In this document: positions 41,326 through 49,809 of the stretch, in pieces | Layout: every line of letters starts with the position of its first letter | How positions within the stretch are numbered: position 1 is the stretch's first letter | Assembly (NCBI RefSeq): GCF_001956915.1 | Contig: NZ_MLJO01000005.1 | Location: 62,001-126,000, forward strand | Source of the DNA: Intrasporangium flavum | GTDB taxonomy: Bacteria; Actinomycetota; Actinomycetes; Actinomycetales; Dermatophilaceae | Direction: 5' to 3' | DNA: 64,000 nt | Translations under genes and position numbers: made by a program | Notes under the pieces: model-generated | Seen by the model: only the letters and a program-made list of their open reading frames with translations | Told to the model about the DNA's origin: nothing | The model's database searches: none

Positions 41326-42912
41326 TCAGTCGAGCAGCAGCTCGTCGGCGGGCTTCGTGTCGTGCCCCTCCGGGACGTCGCGCATGAAGTGCCGGCGTCC
41401 GCCGAGGAACCACGACCCGATGGCGAAGAGCCCCACGACGGCCACGGTGATCGGCGCGAAGTTGAACGTCGGGTCGCCGAACGTGCCCGGGGCGTACTGG
41501 GGCAGCAGGAACAGGACCACGATGAACGCGACCCAGACGACCGCGACCCACCCGATCGGCGCGCTCCAGCGCCCGAGGTTCCACCGTCCCTGGCGGAACT
41601 CGGGGTCGAGGCGGCGTAGCAGGATCGGCGTCGCGTAGGCGATGTAGAGGCCGATGACCGCCACCGAGGTCACAGCGAAGAAGGCGACCTGGTTCCACAG
41701 CGCCGGGATCGTCAGGACGAACGAGAGCGCGGCGCAGAGCCAGATCGAGTTCGTCGGCGTGCCGGTGCGCGGGTTGATCCGGGCCCACAGCGGCGAGCCC
41801 GGAAGGGCGTTGTCGCGGGAGAACGCGTACGACATGCGGGAGTTCGCGGTGACCGAGGCCATGCCGCAGAAGAACTGGGCCACCCCGCAGATGACGACGA
41901 GCGCCAGACCGCCGCGCTCGCCGAGGGCGTCGAGGAAGATCTGGGCGGGCGGCAGGCCGTTGGCGTCGGCGGCCTTGCGGGCGGTGTCGTAGTCCTGGAT
42001 CGCAGCGGTCACCGACACGAGCAGCACCGAGCCGGCGATGATCGACACCCAGACGCTGCGCACGATGCCCTTGGGCGCCTCGACGGACGCGTTCCTCGTC
42101 TCCTCGGCGACGTGCGCCGACGCGTCGTAGCCGGTGAGCGTGTACTGCGCCATGAGCAGGCCGACGAGGAACGCGTAGATCGGCAGGCCGAAGAGCCCTC
42201 CGGTGCCGGCGAACCCGGTGTTGTTGACGTAGTGCGTGAACGTCCACCCGAGCGACTGGTGCGGGATCGGGGCGACCCAGAGGGCGACGACGATGACGGC
42301 CACGCCGACGACGTGCCACCACGCGCTCACCGACGACAGCAGATTGACGAGGTTGACGCCGAAGGTGTTGAGCAGGGCGTGCAGCAGCAGGATGACCGCG
42401 AAGATGACGAACACCTGCGGCAGCTCCAGCGCGTCGCCCGTGGCGAGCGTCCACACGGCCGACCACGTCAGGGCCGCGCCGTAGTCGATGGAGGCGGTGA
42501 CCGCGACCTCGCCGAGGAAGTTGAACCAGCCGACGAACCAGGCCCACTCGCGCTTGTTGCGGCGCGCGAGGCGCCCGGCCCACCAGTAGAGGCCGCCGGC
42601 GGTCGGGTACACCGAGCAGATCTCGGCCATCGCGAGGGCGACGCAGAGCACGAAGGCCCCGCAGATCAGCCAGCCGGTGTTGATGGCGAGGGGGCCGCCG
42701 GCGTCCATCGCGAGGTAGTAGGTCGTGATGCAGCCGGCGAGGATCGAGATGATCGAGAACGACACGGCGAAGTTCGAGAAACCCGACATGCCACGGTGCA
42801 GCTCCTGCTTGTAGCCGAGCGAGGCGAGCATGCCCTCGTCGTCGTGCTCCAGCGTGGACGGGGCGGGCGGGTCGAGCGGCGGGTCGACGGGAGGGGACGG
42901 AGGAACGCTCAT
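41326..42912 (-). CDS. APC-family amino acid/amine permease
   Basis: 528 residues with about 12 hydrophobic helices from residue ~45 to ~505 and cytosolic ends. APC-superfamily features are GYKQELHRGMSGFSNFAVSF at the start of the membrane part, MAEICSVYPTAGGLYWWAG, YDASAHVAEETRNASVEAPKG and FSRDNALPGSPLW. It resembles eukaryotic-type and bacterial GABA/choline/amine permeases and presumably imports the cluster's amine. ATG 42912 opens the seven-gene reverse-strand run that ends with the two hydrolases. Confidence 0.9.
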   Translation of the reverse strand: MSVPPSPPVDPPLDPPAPSTLEHDDEGMLASLGYKQELHRGMSGFSNFAVSFSIISILAGCITTYYLAMDAGGPLAINTGWLICGAFVLCVALAMAEICSVYPTAGGLYWWAGRLARRNKREWAWFVGWFNFLGEVAVTASIDYGAALTWSAVWTLATGDALELPQVFVIFAVILLLHALLNTFGVNLVNLLSSVSAWWHVVGVAVIVVALWVAPIPHQSLGWTFTHYVNNTGFAGTGGLFGLPIYAFLVGLLMAQYTLTGYDASAHVAEETRNASVEAPKGIVRSVWVSIIAGSVLLVSVTAAIQDYDTARKAADANGLPPAQIFLDALGERGGLALVVICGVAQFFCGMASVTANSRMSYAFSRDNALPGSPLWARINPRTGTPTNSIWLCAALSFVLTIPALWNQVAFFAVTSVAVIGLYIAYATPILLRRLDPEFRQGRWNLGRWSAPIGWVAVVWVAFIVVLFLLPQYAPGTFGDPTFNFAPITVAVVGLFAIGSWFLGGRRHFMRDVPEGHDTKPADELLLD

Positions 42913-42958
42913 GCACTACCTCGCAAACATCAGGCGACGGACCTTTGACCGCCGCGTC

Positions 42959-43006
42959 ATGTGATGCGTGGCATCACATACCCGCACGGGGTGCGCCGTC
43001 AATGGT
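42959..43006 (-). promoter_or_regulatory. palindromic operator and promoter of the amine cluster
   Basis: ATGTGATGC-GTG-GCATCACAT (42959-42979) is a perfect palindrome with 9-base arms. On the reverse strand TTGACG lies 16 bases before TATGTG, which overlaps the palindrome, so a bound repressor would block the -10. It lies 47 bases before the permease ATG. Confidence 0.7.
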
Positions 43007-43012
43007 TCTGGA

Positions 43013-43867
43013 TCAAACCTTTAGCGCGAGGACTGCCTCGAGGACCTGCGCCACCCCGTCGTCGTCGTTGGCCGGGCACTGCCGGTCGGCGGCCCGCCGG
43101 ACCTGCTCGTGCCCGTTGGCCACGGACCACCCGACGCCCGCCCACGCGAGCATCGGCAGGTCGTTGGGCATGTCGCCGAAGGCCCACACGTCGGCGGCCT
43201 CGATGCCCAGGTGCGTGGCCCAGCGCTCCAGCCCGGCGGCCTTCGTGACGCCGGGTGCGTTGATCTCGGCGAGGCCGTGGGCCCCCGAGAAGTGCAGGTG
43301 CCCGCGCTCGCCGACGACCTCCTCGACGACGGCGAGGAACTCCTCGACCGGCAGGTCCGGGGCCAGCGCCAGCAGCTTGCCGACCGGTTCGGCCGCGACC
43401 TCGCGCCAGGACCCGTGCACGGCGCGGTCGGCGCCACGGTCGCGGTGCGGGTCCGGGTAGTCGTCGGCGACGAACGGGCCGGTGGCCCGCTCGGCCGCGA
43501 ACGACACCGAGGGCACGGCGCGACGCAGGTCGGCCACCACGTCGTCGACGACGCTCCCCTCGAAGCAGTGCGTCTCGAGGACCCGACGCGTCGCGACCTC
43601 GTAGACGAACGCGCCGTTGCCGCAGATGGCCGTGCCCCGTGGACCGACGACCCGCTCGAGGTCGTGCAGCCAGCGCGGTGGCCGCGCCGTGACGAGGACG
43701 GTCTCGATGCCGGCTTCGGCGGCCGCCGACCAGGCCGCGGCCGTGCGCCCGGACAGCGACCCGTCGGTGTGCAGCAGCGTGCCGTCGAGGTCGGACGCGA
43801 CGAGGCGCGGTGGGCCCGAGTCGGGCAGGTGAGGGCGCGGGTCGCCCTCACCGTCGGCGGCTGCCAT
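43013..43867 (-). CDS. HAD-superfamily phosphatase (Cof/IIB type)
   Basis: 284 residues. LVASDLDGTLLHTDGSLS (DxDGT), VTARPPRW, GNGAFVYE and FGDMPNDLPMLAWAG with NDDDGVAQVLE are typical Cof-type HAD IIB phosphatases with a large cap. Substrates are usually sugar or cofactor phosphates; unknown here. ATG 43867 lies 13 bases after the ilvE stop, so it may be co-transcribed with ilvE. The stop sits beside the amine-cluster promoter. Confidence 0.88.
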   Translation of the reverse strand: MAAADGEGDPRPHLPDSGPPRLVASDLDGTLLHTDGSLSGRTAAAWSAAAEAGIETVLVTARPPRWLHDLERVVGPRGTAICGNGAFVYEVATRRVLETHCFEGSVVDDVVADLRRAVPSVSFAAERATGPFVADDYPDPHRDRGADRAVHGSWREVAAEPVGKLLALAPDLPVEEFLAVVEEVVGERGHLHFSGAHGLAEINAPGVTKAAGLERWATHLGIEAADVWAFGDMPNDLPMLAWAGVGWSVANGHEQVRRAADRQCPANDDDGVAQVLEAVLALKV

Positions 43868-43880
43868 CGGCGCCGTGGCC

Positions 43881-44978
43881 TCAGACGAGGCGCGTCAGCC
43901 AGCCGTGCGTGTCCTCGGCGCGGCCGTACTGGATGTCGAGGAGCTTGTTGCGGATGGCCTCGGCGTAGTGGTCCTCATGGCCGTCGCGGCGGTGGTCGAC
44001 CGACCCGCCGTCCCAGCGCAGCTCACCGACCGGGGTGACGACGGCGGCCGTGCCGCACGCGAAGATCTCGACGATCTCGCCGCTGGCAGCGCCCTCCTTC
44101 CACTCCTCGATCGGGATGCGGCGCTCCTCGGGCGACAGGTCGAGCTCCTTGGCGATCTCGAGGATCGAGCTGCGGGTGACACCCTCGAGGATCGTGCCGG
44201 TGAGCTCGGGGGTGATGATGCGCCCGTCCTTGGTGACGAGGAACAGGTTCATCCCGCCGAGCTCCTCGATGTAGGTGTGCGTCGAGGAGTCGAGGAACAC
44301 GGCCTGGTCGCAGCCGTGCTCGATGCCCTCGAGCTGGCCGGCGAGCGAGCTGGCGTAGTTGCCGCCGCACTTGGCGGCGCCGGTGCCCCCCTCCCCGGCG
44401 CGCGCGTAGTCGGTGGAGATCCAGAGGGTCACCGGCTTGAGGCCGCCGGAGAAGTAGGCACCGGCGGGCGAGGCGATGACCGCGTAGGTGACCTGCTGCG
44501 CGGGCCGGACGCCGAGGAAGGCCTCGGAGGCGAACATGAACGGGCGCAGGTAGAGGCTCTTCTCCCCCGCGTCGCCGGCGGGCACCCACTCCTGGTCGAC
44601 GGAGACGAGCTGGCGCAGCGACTCGATGAAGTCGGCCTCGGGCAGCACCGGCAGCGCGAGGCGGCGGGCCGAGCGGGCGAACCGGGCCGCGTTGGCCTCG
44701 GGGCGGAAGGTCCAGACCGAGCCGTCGGCGTGCCGGTAGGCCTTCATGCCCTCGAAGATCTCCTGCGCGTAGTGCAGGACGGCGGCGGCCGGGTCGAGCT
44801 GGAAGGGCCCGTAGGGCTGGATGCGGGCGTTGCCCCAGCCGGCGTCCGCGCTCCAGTCGATGACGGCCATGTGGTCGGTGAAGACCTTGCCGAACCCGGG
44901 GTTCTGGAGGATCTCGGCGACGCGCTCGGGCGACGTGACGGCGTCGCGACGCGTGACCTCGAAGGACAGCTGGGACAT
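43881..44978 (-). CDS. ilvE: branched-chain amino acid aminotransferase
   Basis: 365 residues, type II BCAT. ARIQPYGPFQLDPAAAVLHY, QEIFEGMKAYRHADG, YLRPFMFASEAFLGV, the PLP lysine in GTGAAKCGGNYASSL, and EELGGMNLF identify the family. It makes the last step of Leu, Ile and Val synthesis. ATG 44978 follows GGAGG by six bases; longer readings lack support. A reverse-strand TAGCCT about 50 bases upstream is a likely -10, after the leuB terminator. Confidence 0.97.
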   Translation of the reverse strand: MSQLSFEVTRRDAVTSPERVAEILQNPGFGKVFTDHMAVIDWSADAGWGNARIQPYGPFQLDPAAAVLHYAQEIFEGMKAYRHADGSVWTFRPEANAARFARSARRLALPVLPEADFIESLRQLVSVDQEWVPAGDAGEKSLYLRPFMFASEAFLGVRPAQQVTYAVIASPAGAYFSGGLKPVTLWISTDYARAGEGGTGAAKCGGNYASSLAGQLEGIEHGCDQAVFLDSSTHTYIEELGGMNLFLVTKDGRIITPELTGTILEGVTRSSILEIAKELDLSPEERRIPIEEWKEGAASGEIVEIFACGTAAVVTPVGELRWDGGSVDHRRDGHEDHYAEAIRNKLLDIQYGRAEDTHGWLTRLV

Positions 44979-45048
44979 CTCGAACCTCCAGGGGAGCCAA
45001 TCAGCGGTGATCTCTTGCAGGCTATCGCCCACATGGTGAGACGACGAA

Positions 45049-45081
45049 GCCGGGCCGGTCGTGCTCGCGCACCGGCCCGGC
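45049..45081 (-). terminator. leuB terminator
   Basis: GCCGGGCCGGT (45049-45059) and ACCGGCCCGGC (45071-45081), an 11-bp perfect stem, begins 13 bases after the leuB stop. Confidence 0.7.
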
Positions 45082-45093
45082 TCGTCAGGGGTG

Positions 45094-46158
45094 TCAGAGG
45101 CGGGCGGCCACGGCGTCGCCGATGGCGGTCGTGGACCGTACGGCGTCGCCGCGCTGCGCGAGGTCCTCGGCGACCGCGGCCTCGATGCGGGCGGCGGCGG
45201 CCTCGAGGCCGAGGTGCGCGAGGAGCATCCCCGCCGACAGGATCGCGGCGGTGGGGTCGGCCTTGCCCTGGCCCGCGATGTCGGGGGCCGAGCCGTGGAC
45301 CGGCTCGAACATGCTCGGGGTGGTGCGGGCCGGGTTGATGTTGCCGGACGCCGCGAGGCCGATGCCGCCGGCGATGGCGGCAGCGATGTCGGTGAGGATG
45401 TCGCCGAAGAGGTTGTCGGTGACGATGACGTCGAAGCGCCCGGGGTCGGTGGCCATGAAGATCGTCGCGGCGTCGACGTGCTGGTAGGCGGTCTGCACGT
45501 CGGGGAACTCCGCGCCGACCTCCTCGACGGTGCGCCGCCACAGGTGCCCGGCGTGGGTCAGCACGTTGTGCTTGTGGACGAGGGTCAGGTGCTTGCGGGG
45601 GCGGGCCTGGGCGCGGGCGAAGGCGTCGCGGACGACGCGCTCGACGCCGTAGCGGGTGTTGACGCTGACCTCGGTGGCGATCTCGGCCGGCGTGCCGACG
45701 CGCAGCGCACCGCCGTTGCCGGTGTAGGGCCCCTCGGTGCCCTCGCGCACGACGACGAAGTCGATGCCGTCGGGTGCGACGCGGGCGACGTCGAGCGGGC
45801 TGGCCACGCCCGGGTAGAGCTTGGCGGGGCGCAGGTTGACGTAGTGGTCGAGGGCGAAGCGCAGCGGCAGCAGGACGCCGCGCTCGAGGACGCCGCTCGG
45901 GACGGAGGGGTCGCCGATGGCGCCGAGGAGGATGGCGTCGTGGCCACGCAGCTCCTCGAGGACCGAGTCGGGCAGCGTCTCGCCGGTCGCGTGCCAGCGG
46001 CGGGCACCGAGGTCGTAGTCGGTCGTGGCGAACTTCGGGCCGCTGGAGCCCGTGGCGGCGTCGAGGACCTTGAGCGCCTCGCCGACGACCTCCGGACCGA
46101 TGCCGTCACCGCCGATCACGGCGATCGAGTAGGCGTCCTTGACCTGCGTCTCTCCCAT
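45094..46158 (-). CDS. leuB: 3-isopropylmalate dehydrogenase
   Basis: 354 residues. [79 protein letters not shown] and [19 protein letters not shown] are actinobacterial LeuB blocks. It oxidatively decarboxylates 3-isopropylmalate and can do the same for methylmalate in the citramalate route. TAGGCT at 46170-46165 ends six bases before the ATG, indicating a leaderless start. It may also receive readthrough from the leader-peptide unit upstream. Confidence 0.97.
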   Translation of the reverse strand: MGETQVKDAYSIAVIGGDGIGPEVVGEALKVLDAATGSSGPKFATTDYDLGARRWHATGETLPDSVLEELRGHDAILLGAIGDPSVPSGVLERGVLLPLRFALDHYVNLRPAKLYPGVASPLDVARVAPDGIDFVVVREGTEGPYTGNGGALRVGTPAEIATEVSVNTRYGVERVVRDAFARAQARPRKHLTLVHKHNVLTHAGHLWRRTVEEVGAEFPDVQTAYQHVDAATIFMATDPGRFDVIVTDNLFGDILTDIAAAIAGGIGLAASGNINPARTTPSMFEPVHGSAPDIAGQGKADPTAAILSAGMLLAHLGLEAAAARIEAAVAEDLAQRGDAVRSTTAIGDAVAARL

Positions 46159-46215
46159 GTCGTCAGCCTAGGTCCCGTCTTGTGATGTGGAACGCGCGTC
46201 TCATCAAATGAACAT

Positions 46216-46255
46216 GACGAAGGCCCCCGCCCAAGACTGGGCGGGGGCCTTCGTC
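46216..46255 (-). terminator. very strong hairpin upstream of leuB
   Basis: GACGAAGGCCCCCGCCCA (46216-46233) and its exact complement (46238-46255) form an 18-bp stem with a 4-base loop. On the reverse strand it starts about 20 bases after the 26-codon ORF and is followed by a moderately T-rich stretch. It lies 57 bases before leuB. Confidence 0.85.
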
Positions 46256-46274
46256 GTCGTGGTTCGGCGGGACC

Positions 46275-46355
46275 TCAGTCCTCCGTGTGGCCCTGGTCGC
46301 GCAGGTCCATCGACTCCTGCAGCGCCTGTCGGGCGGCCATGGCGTCATCGCTCAT
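46275..46355 (-). CDS. 26-residue small ORF between leader peptide and leuB
   Basis: ATG 46355 to TGA 46275. The product (starting MSDDAMAARQALQESMDL) is hydrophilic and could form one amphipathic helix. A ribosome site (AAGGAAG, eight bases away) and a strong terminator right after the stop suggest a real translated unit. No homologue is recognised. It could be a small protein, or a second leader whose translation affects the terminator. Confidence 0.5.
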   Translation of the reverse strand: MSDDAMAARQALQESMDLRDQGHTED

Positions 46356-46462
46356 GGGGATCACTTCCTTCGTGCCAGTTCGTGTGTGGTCTCAGGTGCT
46401 CGAGCCCGGGTGGGCGAGCCGTCAGCGATGGGTGCGCGGGATCTCCGCGGCGAGGTCGCTGA

Positions 46463-46513
46463 CTACTGGGACTCGCCGCGGCTGGCAATGAGGAGTACGA
46501 GCTGCCGCGTCAT
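46463..46513 (-). CDS. branched-chain-type leader peptide upstream of leuB
   Basis: ATG 46513 to TAG 46463 encodes MTRQLVLLIASRGESQ with a Leu-Val-Leu-Leu-Ile run (codons CTC GTA CTC CTC ATT; GTA and ATT are rare in this DNA). TACCGT at 46526-46521 ends seven bases before the ATG (leaderless). A perfect 10-bp hairpin (46472-46481 with 46445-46454) covers the end of the ORF and its stop. This is the layout of an amino-acid attenuator, but the first terminator-like hairpin comes only ~200 bases later, after the 26-codon ORF. Confidence 0.7.
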   Translation of the reverse strand: MTRQLVLLIASRGESQ

Positions 46514-46683
46514 GGGTTCGACGGTACGCGCGGCTACCGAGGGGTAAAGGGGGTTTCCAGCAAATGAGACACGGCGTCCGGCATGTGTGCAGGAGATCCT
46601 CCGGCGTGTGACGCACGCGACGCGAGGACGGCCGGCACTCCGGCCTCCCCCGTTCGACGCGGCCGCCGCCGTACGCTCGGCGG

Positions 46684-47964
46684 GTGAGCGCTGACCACCA
46701 GCCGGGGCACGAGTCGGGAGACCGACGCGCCCACGCCGCGCCGTCCTCGCACGAGCCGGACCACGAGTCGCTGCCCGCGGGGCACGCCGTCCACGCCGCC
46801 CACGCGGTGCACCCGGAGCAGCGCTTCGAGGAACGCGCCCGCTGGGTCGCCGTGACGCCGTCCAACGCCCGGCGCATCGTCGCCACGGCGCTCGCCGCGC
46901 TCGTGCTGCTGTGGGTCGGCGTCACGGTCTTCCAGTCGATGAGCTCGTTCCTCTTCCTGCTCCTGCTGGCCTGGCTGCTGTCGATCGCGATGGAGCCGAT
47001 CGTGCTGTGGCTCAGCCGCCGTGGCGTCAAGCGGGGCCTGGCCACCGGCCTGACGATGCTGGCGATGGTGCTCGTGTTCGCCGGCCTCGCCGAGCTCTTC
47101 GGCGCCGTCTTCGCCTCGCAGCTCTCGCAGCTGGGCACCCGGCTGCCCGAGGCCGCGGCCGCCGCGCTCGACTGGGTCAACGCGACGTTCCACACGACCT
47201 TCGACCTCTCGCAGCTGCAGCAGGCGCTGTCGCTGACGCCCGACAAGCTCGGCGAGCTCGCCGGAAAGTACGGCGGCGGCATCCTCGGCGTGTTCGGCTC
47301 GGTGCTCACCTTCGCCTTCGACGCCCTGACGATCCTCGTGTTCGCCTACTACCTGTCGGCCGACAGCCCCCGGCTGCGCCAGACCATCGGGTCCTGGCTG
47401 CCCCAGCGCTACCAGCGCGTCTTCGTCACGGTGTGGACGATCTCCGTCGAGAAGACCGGCGGCTACGTCGTGTCCAAGCTGCTCCTCGCGACGCTCTCGT
47501 CGGTCTTCCACGCCGCCTTCTTCTGGTTCGTCGACGTGCCGTTCTGGCTGCCCCTCGGCATCTTCGCCGGCATCGTCGGCCAGTTCATCCCGACGATCGG
47601 CACCTACATCGGGGTGGCCCTGCCGGCGCTCTTCACGCTCCTCGCCAACCCCCTCAGCGCGCTGTGGATCGTCATCTTCGCGACCGTCTACCAGCAGATC
47701 GAGAACTACGTCTTCACCCCGCGGATCAGCCAGCGCACCATGGACGTCCACCCGGCCGTGGCCCTCGGCGCCGTCATCGCCGGCGCGGCGATCTGGGGCC
47801 CGATCGGGGCGCTCATCGGCATCCCCATCGCCGCCGTGGCCCTCGCCATCCTCGACACGTTCAGCAAGCGCCACGAGCTGCTGCCCGAGCTCGCCGACCT
47901 CGGCGACGAGGGCGACGAGCCGGCCCAGCGCAACGAGCGGGCCGCGTCCGCCGACGCCGACTGA
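46684..47964 (+). CDS. AI-2E transporter-family membrane protein
   Basis: 426 residues. About eight hydrophobic segments lie between residues ~62 and ~400. The family pattern FLFLLLLAWLLSIAMEPIVLWLSRRGVKR near the first pair and GQFIPTIGTYIGVALPALFTLL, ENYVFTPRISQRTMDVHP and GPIGALIGIPIAA near the end identify the AI-2E/PerM family of exporters, whose substrates range from AI-2 to ions. A His-rich N-terminal tail (~50 residues) is unusual. GTG 46684 follows TACGCT (46672-46677) by six bases. It is convergent with serA, 15 bases apart. Confidence 0.92.
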   Translation: MSADHQPGHESGDRRAHAAPSSHEPDHESLPAGHAVHAAHAVHPEQRFEERARWVAVTPSNARRIVATALAALVLLWVGVTVFQSMSSFLFLLLLAWLLSIAMEPIVLWLSRRGVKRGLATGLTMLAMVLVFAGLAELFGAVFASQLSQLGTRLPEAAAAALDWVNATFHTTFDLSQLQQALSLTPDKLGELAGKYGGGILGVFGSVLTFAFDALTILVFAYYLSADSPRLRQTIGSWLPQRYQRVFVTVWTISVEKTGGYVVSKLLLATLSSVFHAAFFWFVDVPFWLPLGIFAGIVGQFIPTIGTYIGVALPALFTLLANPLSALWIVIFATVYQQIENYVFTPRISQRTMDVHPAVALGAVIAGAAIWGPIGALIGIPIAAVALAILDTFSKRHELLPELADLGDEGDEPAQRNERAASADAD

Positions 47965-47979
47965 CCCGGCCCGAAGGGC

Positions 47980-49563
47980 TCAGCCCTGCAGGTCGATCGC
48001 GGTGAACGTCTTGGCGTCGACGACGTCCGACAGCTCGGCGGCGAGCGCCGGCGGCACGGCGGAGTCGACGTTGAGGATGCCGATGGCACGGTCCTCCTGG
48101 CGCGAGACCTGCATGCCGCCGATGTTGATCGCCGCGTCGCCGAGGATGCGGCCGACGTTGCCGATGACGCCCGGCCGGTCGGTGTACTCGAAGACGAGCA
48201 TGTGGTCCGAGAGCGGCACCTCGAGGTCGTGGCCGTTGACGCCGACGAGCTTCTCGACCTTCTTGGGCCCTGTCAGGGTCCCCGACACCGACACGACCGT
48301 GCCGTCGGCGAGGGTGCCGCGCAGCGTCGTGACGTTCCGGAAGTCTCCGGAGTCGGGGTCGGTGACCAGTCGCACGACGCAGCCGCGCTGCTCGGCGAAC
48401 ACGGGGGCGTTGACGTAGGTGACCGGGTCCTCGACGACGTCGGTGAACAGGCCCTTGAGCGCGACGAGCTTCCACACGTTGACGTCGTGCGCCGTGATCT
48501 CGCCACGCACCTCGACGTCCAGCTGCGCCGGGACGCTGCCAGCGATCGCCGTGTAGATGCGACCGAGCTTCTCCACCAACGGGATCCCCGGGCGCACTTC
48601 CTCCGCGATGAAGCCGCTGCTGACGTTGACGGCGTCGGGGACGAGCTCGCCGCCCAGGGCCAAGCGCACGGAGCGGGCTACCGCGATGCCGGCCTTCTCC
48701 TGGGCCTCGTCGGTCGAGGCGCCGAGGTGCGGGGTGACGACGACCGACTCGTGGGCGAACAGCGGCGACTCGGTGGTCGGCTCCTTGGCGAAGACGTCGA
48801 GGCCGGCACCGGCGACCCGGCCCTCGTCGAGGGCGCGCGCGAGGGCTGCCTCGTCGACGATGCCGCCCCGCGCCGCGTTGACGATGCGCACCGTCGGCTT
48901 GACCTTCGAGAGCGCCTCCTCCCCGATGAGCCCGAGCGTCTCGGGCGTCTTGGGCAGGTGGATCGTGATGAAGTCGGAGTGCTCGAGCAGCTCGTCGAGC
49001 CCGACGAGCTGGGCACCGAGCTGGCCGGCCTTGGCGGGTGAGGCGTAGGGGTCGTAGGCGAGGATCCGCATGCCGAAGCCCTTGAGGCGCTCGGCGACGA
49101 GCGCCCCGATGCGACCGAGCCCGACGACGCCGACGGTCTTGTCGTACAGCTCGACGCCGGTGTAGGCGCTGCGCTTCCAGGCGCCGGCCTTGAGGGCCGC
49201 ATTGGCCGGCGCGATGTTGCGGGCCGTCGCGAGCAGCAGCCCGACGGCGAGCTCGGCGGCGGACGTGATGTTCGAGGTGGGGGCGTTGACGACCATGACG
49301 CCGGCGCGCGTGGCAGTCTGCACGTCGACGTTGTCGAGGCCGACGCCGGCCCGGGCGATGACCTTGAGGCGCCGCCCCGCCGCGATGGCCTCGGCGTCCA
49401 TCTTCGTCGCCGACCTGATGAGGACGGCGTCGACCTCGGCGAGCGCGGGCAGCAGCGCGTCGCGGTCGGCCCCGTCGACCGAGCGCACCTCGAAGTCCGG
49501 GCCCAGCGCCTCGATCGTGGCGGGCGACAGGTCTTCGGCGATGAGGACGACGGGCTTGCTCAC
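47980..49563 (-). CDS. serA: D-3-phosphoglycerate dehydrogenase (long form)
   Basis: 527 residues, the long SerA with ASB and ACT domains as in M. tuberculosis SerA1. VVLIAEDLSPATIEALG, IARAGVGLDNVDV, VGVVGLGRIGALVAERL (NAD loop), NAARGGIVDEAAL and VVTPHLGASTDEAQEKAG (catalytic His) form the catalytic part. The C-terminal EYTDRPGVIGNVGRILG is the ACT serine-binding domain. First step of serine synthesis. GTG 49563 follows GAGAGGG. A reverse-strand TAGACT about 85 bases upstream may be the -10. Confidence 0.97.
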   Translation of the reverse strand: MSKPVVLIAEDLSPATIEALGPDFEVRSVDGADRDALLPALAEVDAVLIRSATKMDAEAIAAGRRLKVIARAGVGLDNVDVQTATRAGVMVVNAPTSNITSAAELAVGLLLATARNIAPANAALKAGAWKRSAYTGVELYDKTVGVVGLGRIGALVAERLKGFGMRILAYDPYASPAKAGQLGAQLVGLDELLEHSDFITIHLPKTPETLGLIGEEALSKVKPTVRIVNAARGGIVDEAALARALDEGRVAGAGLDVFAKEPTTESPLFAHESVVVTPHLGASTDEAQEKAGIAVARSVRLALGGELVPDAVNVSSGFIAEEVRPGIPLVEKLGRIYTAIAGSVPAQLDVEVRGEITAHDVNVWKLVALKGLFTDVVEDPVTYVNAPVFAEQRGCVVRLVTDPDSGDFRNVTTLRGTLADGTVVSVSGTLTGPKKVEKLVGVNGHDLEVPLSDHMLVFEYTDRPGVIGNVGRILGDAAINIGGMQVSRQEDRAIGILNVDSAVPPALAAELSDVVDAKTFTAIDLQG

Positions 49564-49797
49564 GAGGGACCCTCTCGGACGTGGCGGGGCGGCGCGTCCG
49601 TGGACGGGACGCGGGCCGACGGGGCACCCCGGTGTGCCGCGAGCGAGTCTAGGGACTGCGTCGTCCGTTGGCACGAGTTGTAACCACAATGTGAACCGGG
49701 CAGGTCGCGAGCGGCGCCGTCCCACGGACTGGATGCCCGTTCCCGGATCGCGGACAGGTCACGTCGCCGTCGGGCTCCCCCGGCCGGGACCGAGGGC
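49564..49797. other. serA upstream region, no gene seen
   Basis: About 230 non-coding bases with a reverse-strand TAGACT near 49650. No leader peptide with repeated amino-acid codons or terminator was found. Confidence 0.4.
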
Positions 49798-49809
49798 TAG
49801 CGTGGACGC
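49798..49809 (+). promoter_or_regulatory. -10 box, leaderless type
   Basis: TAGCGT (49798-49803), then six bases to the ATG at 49810. Confidence 0.5.
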
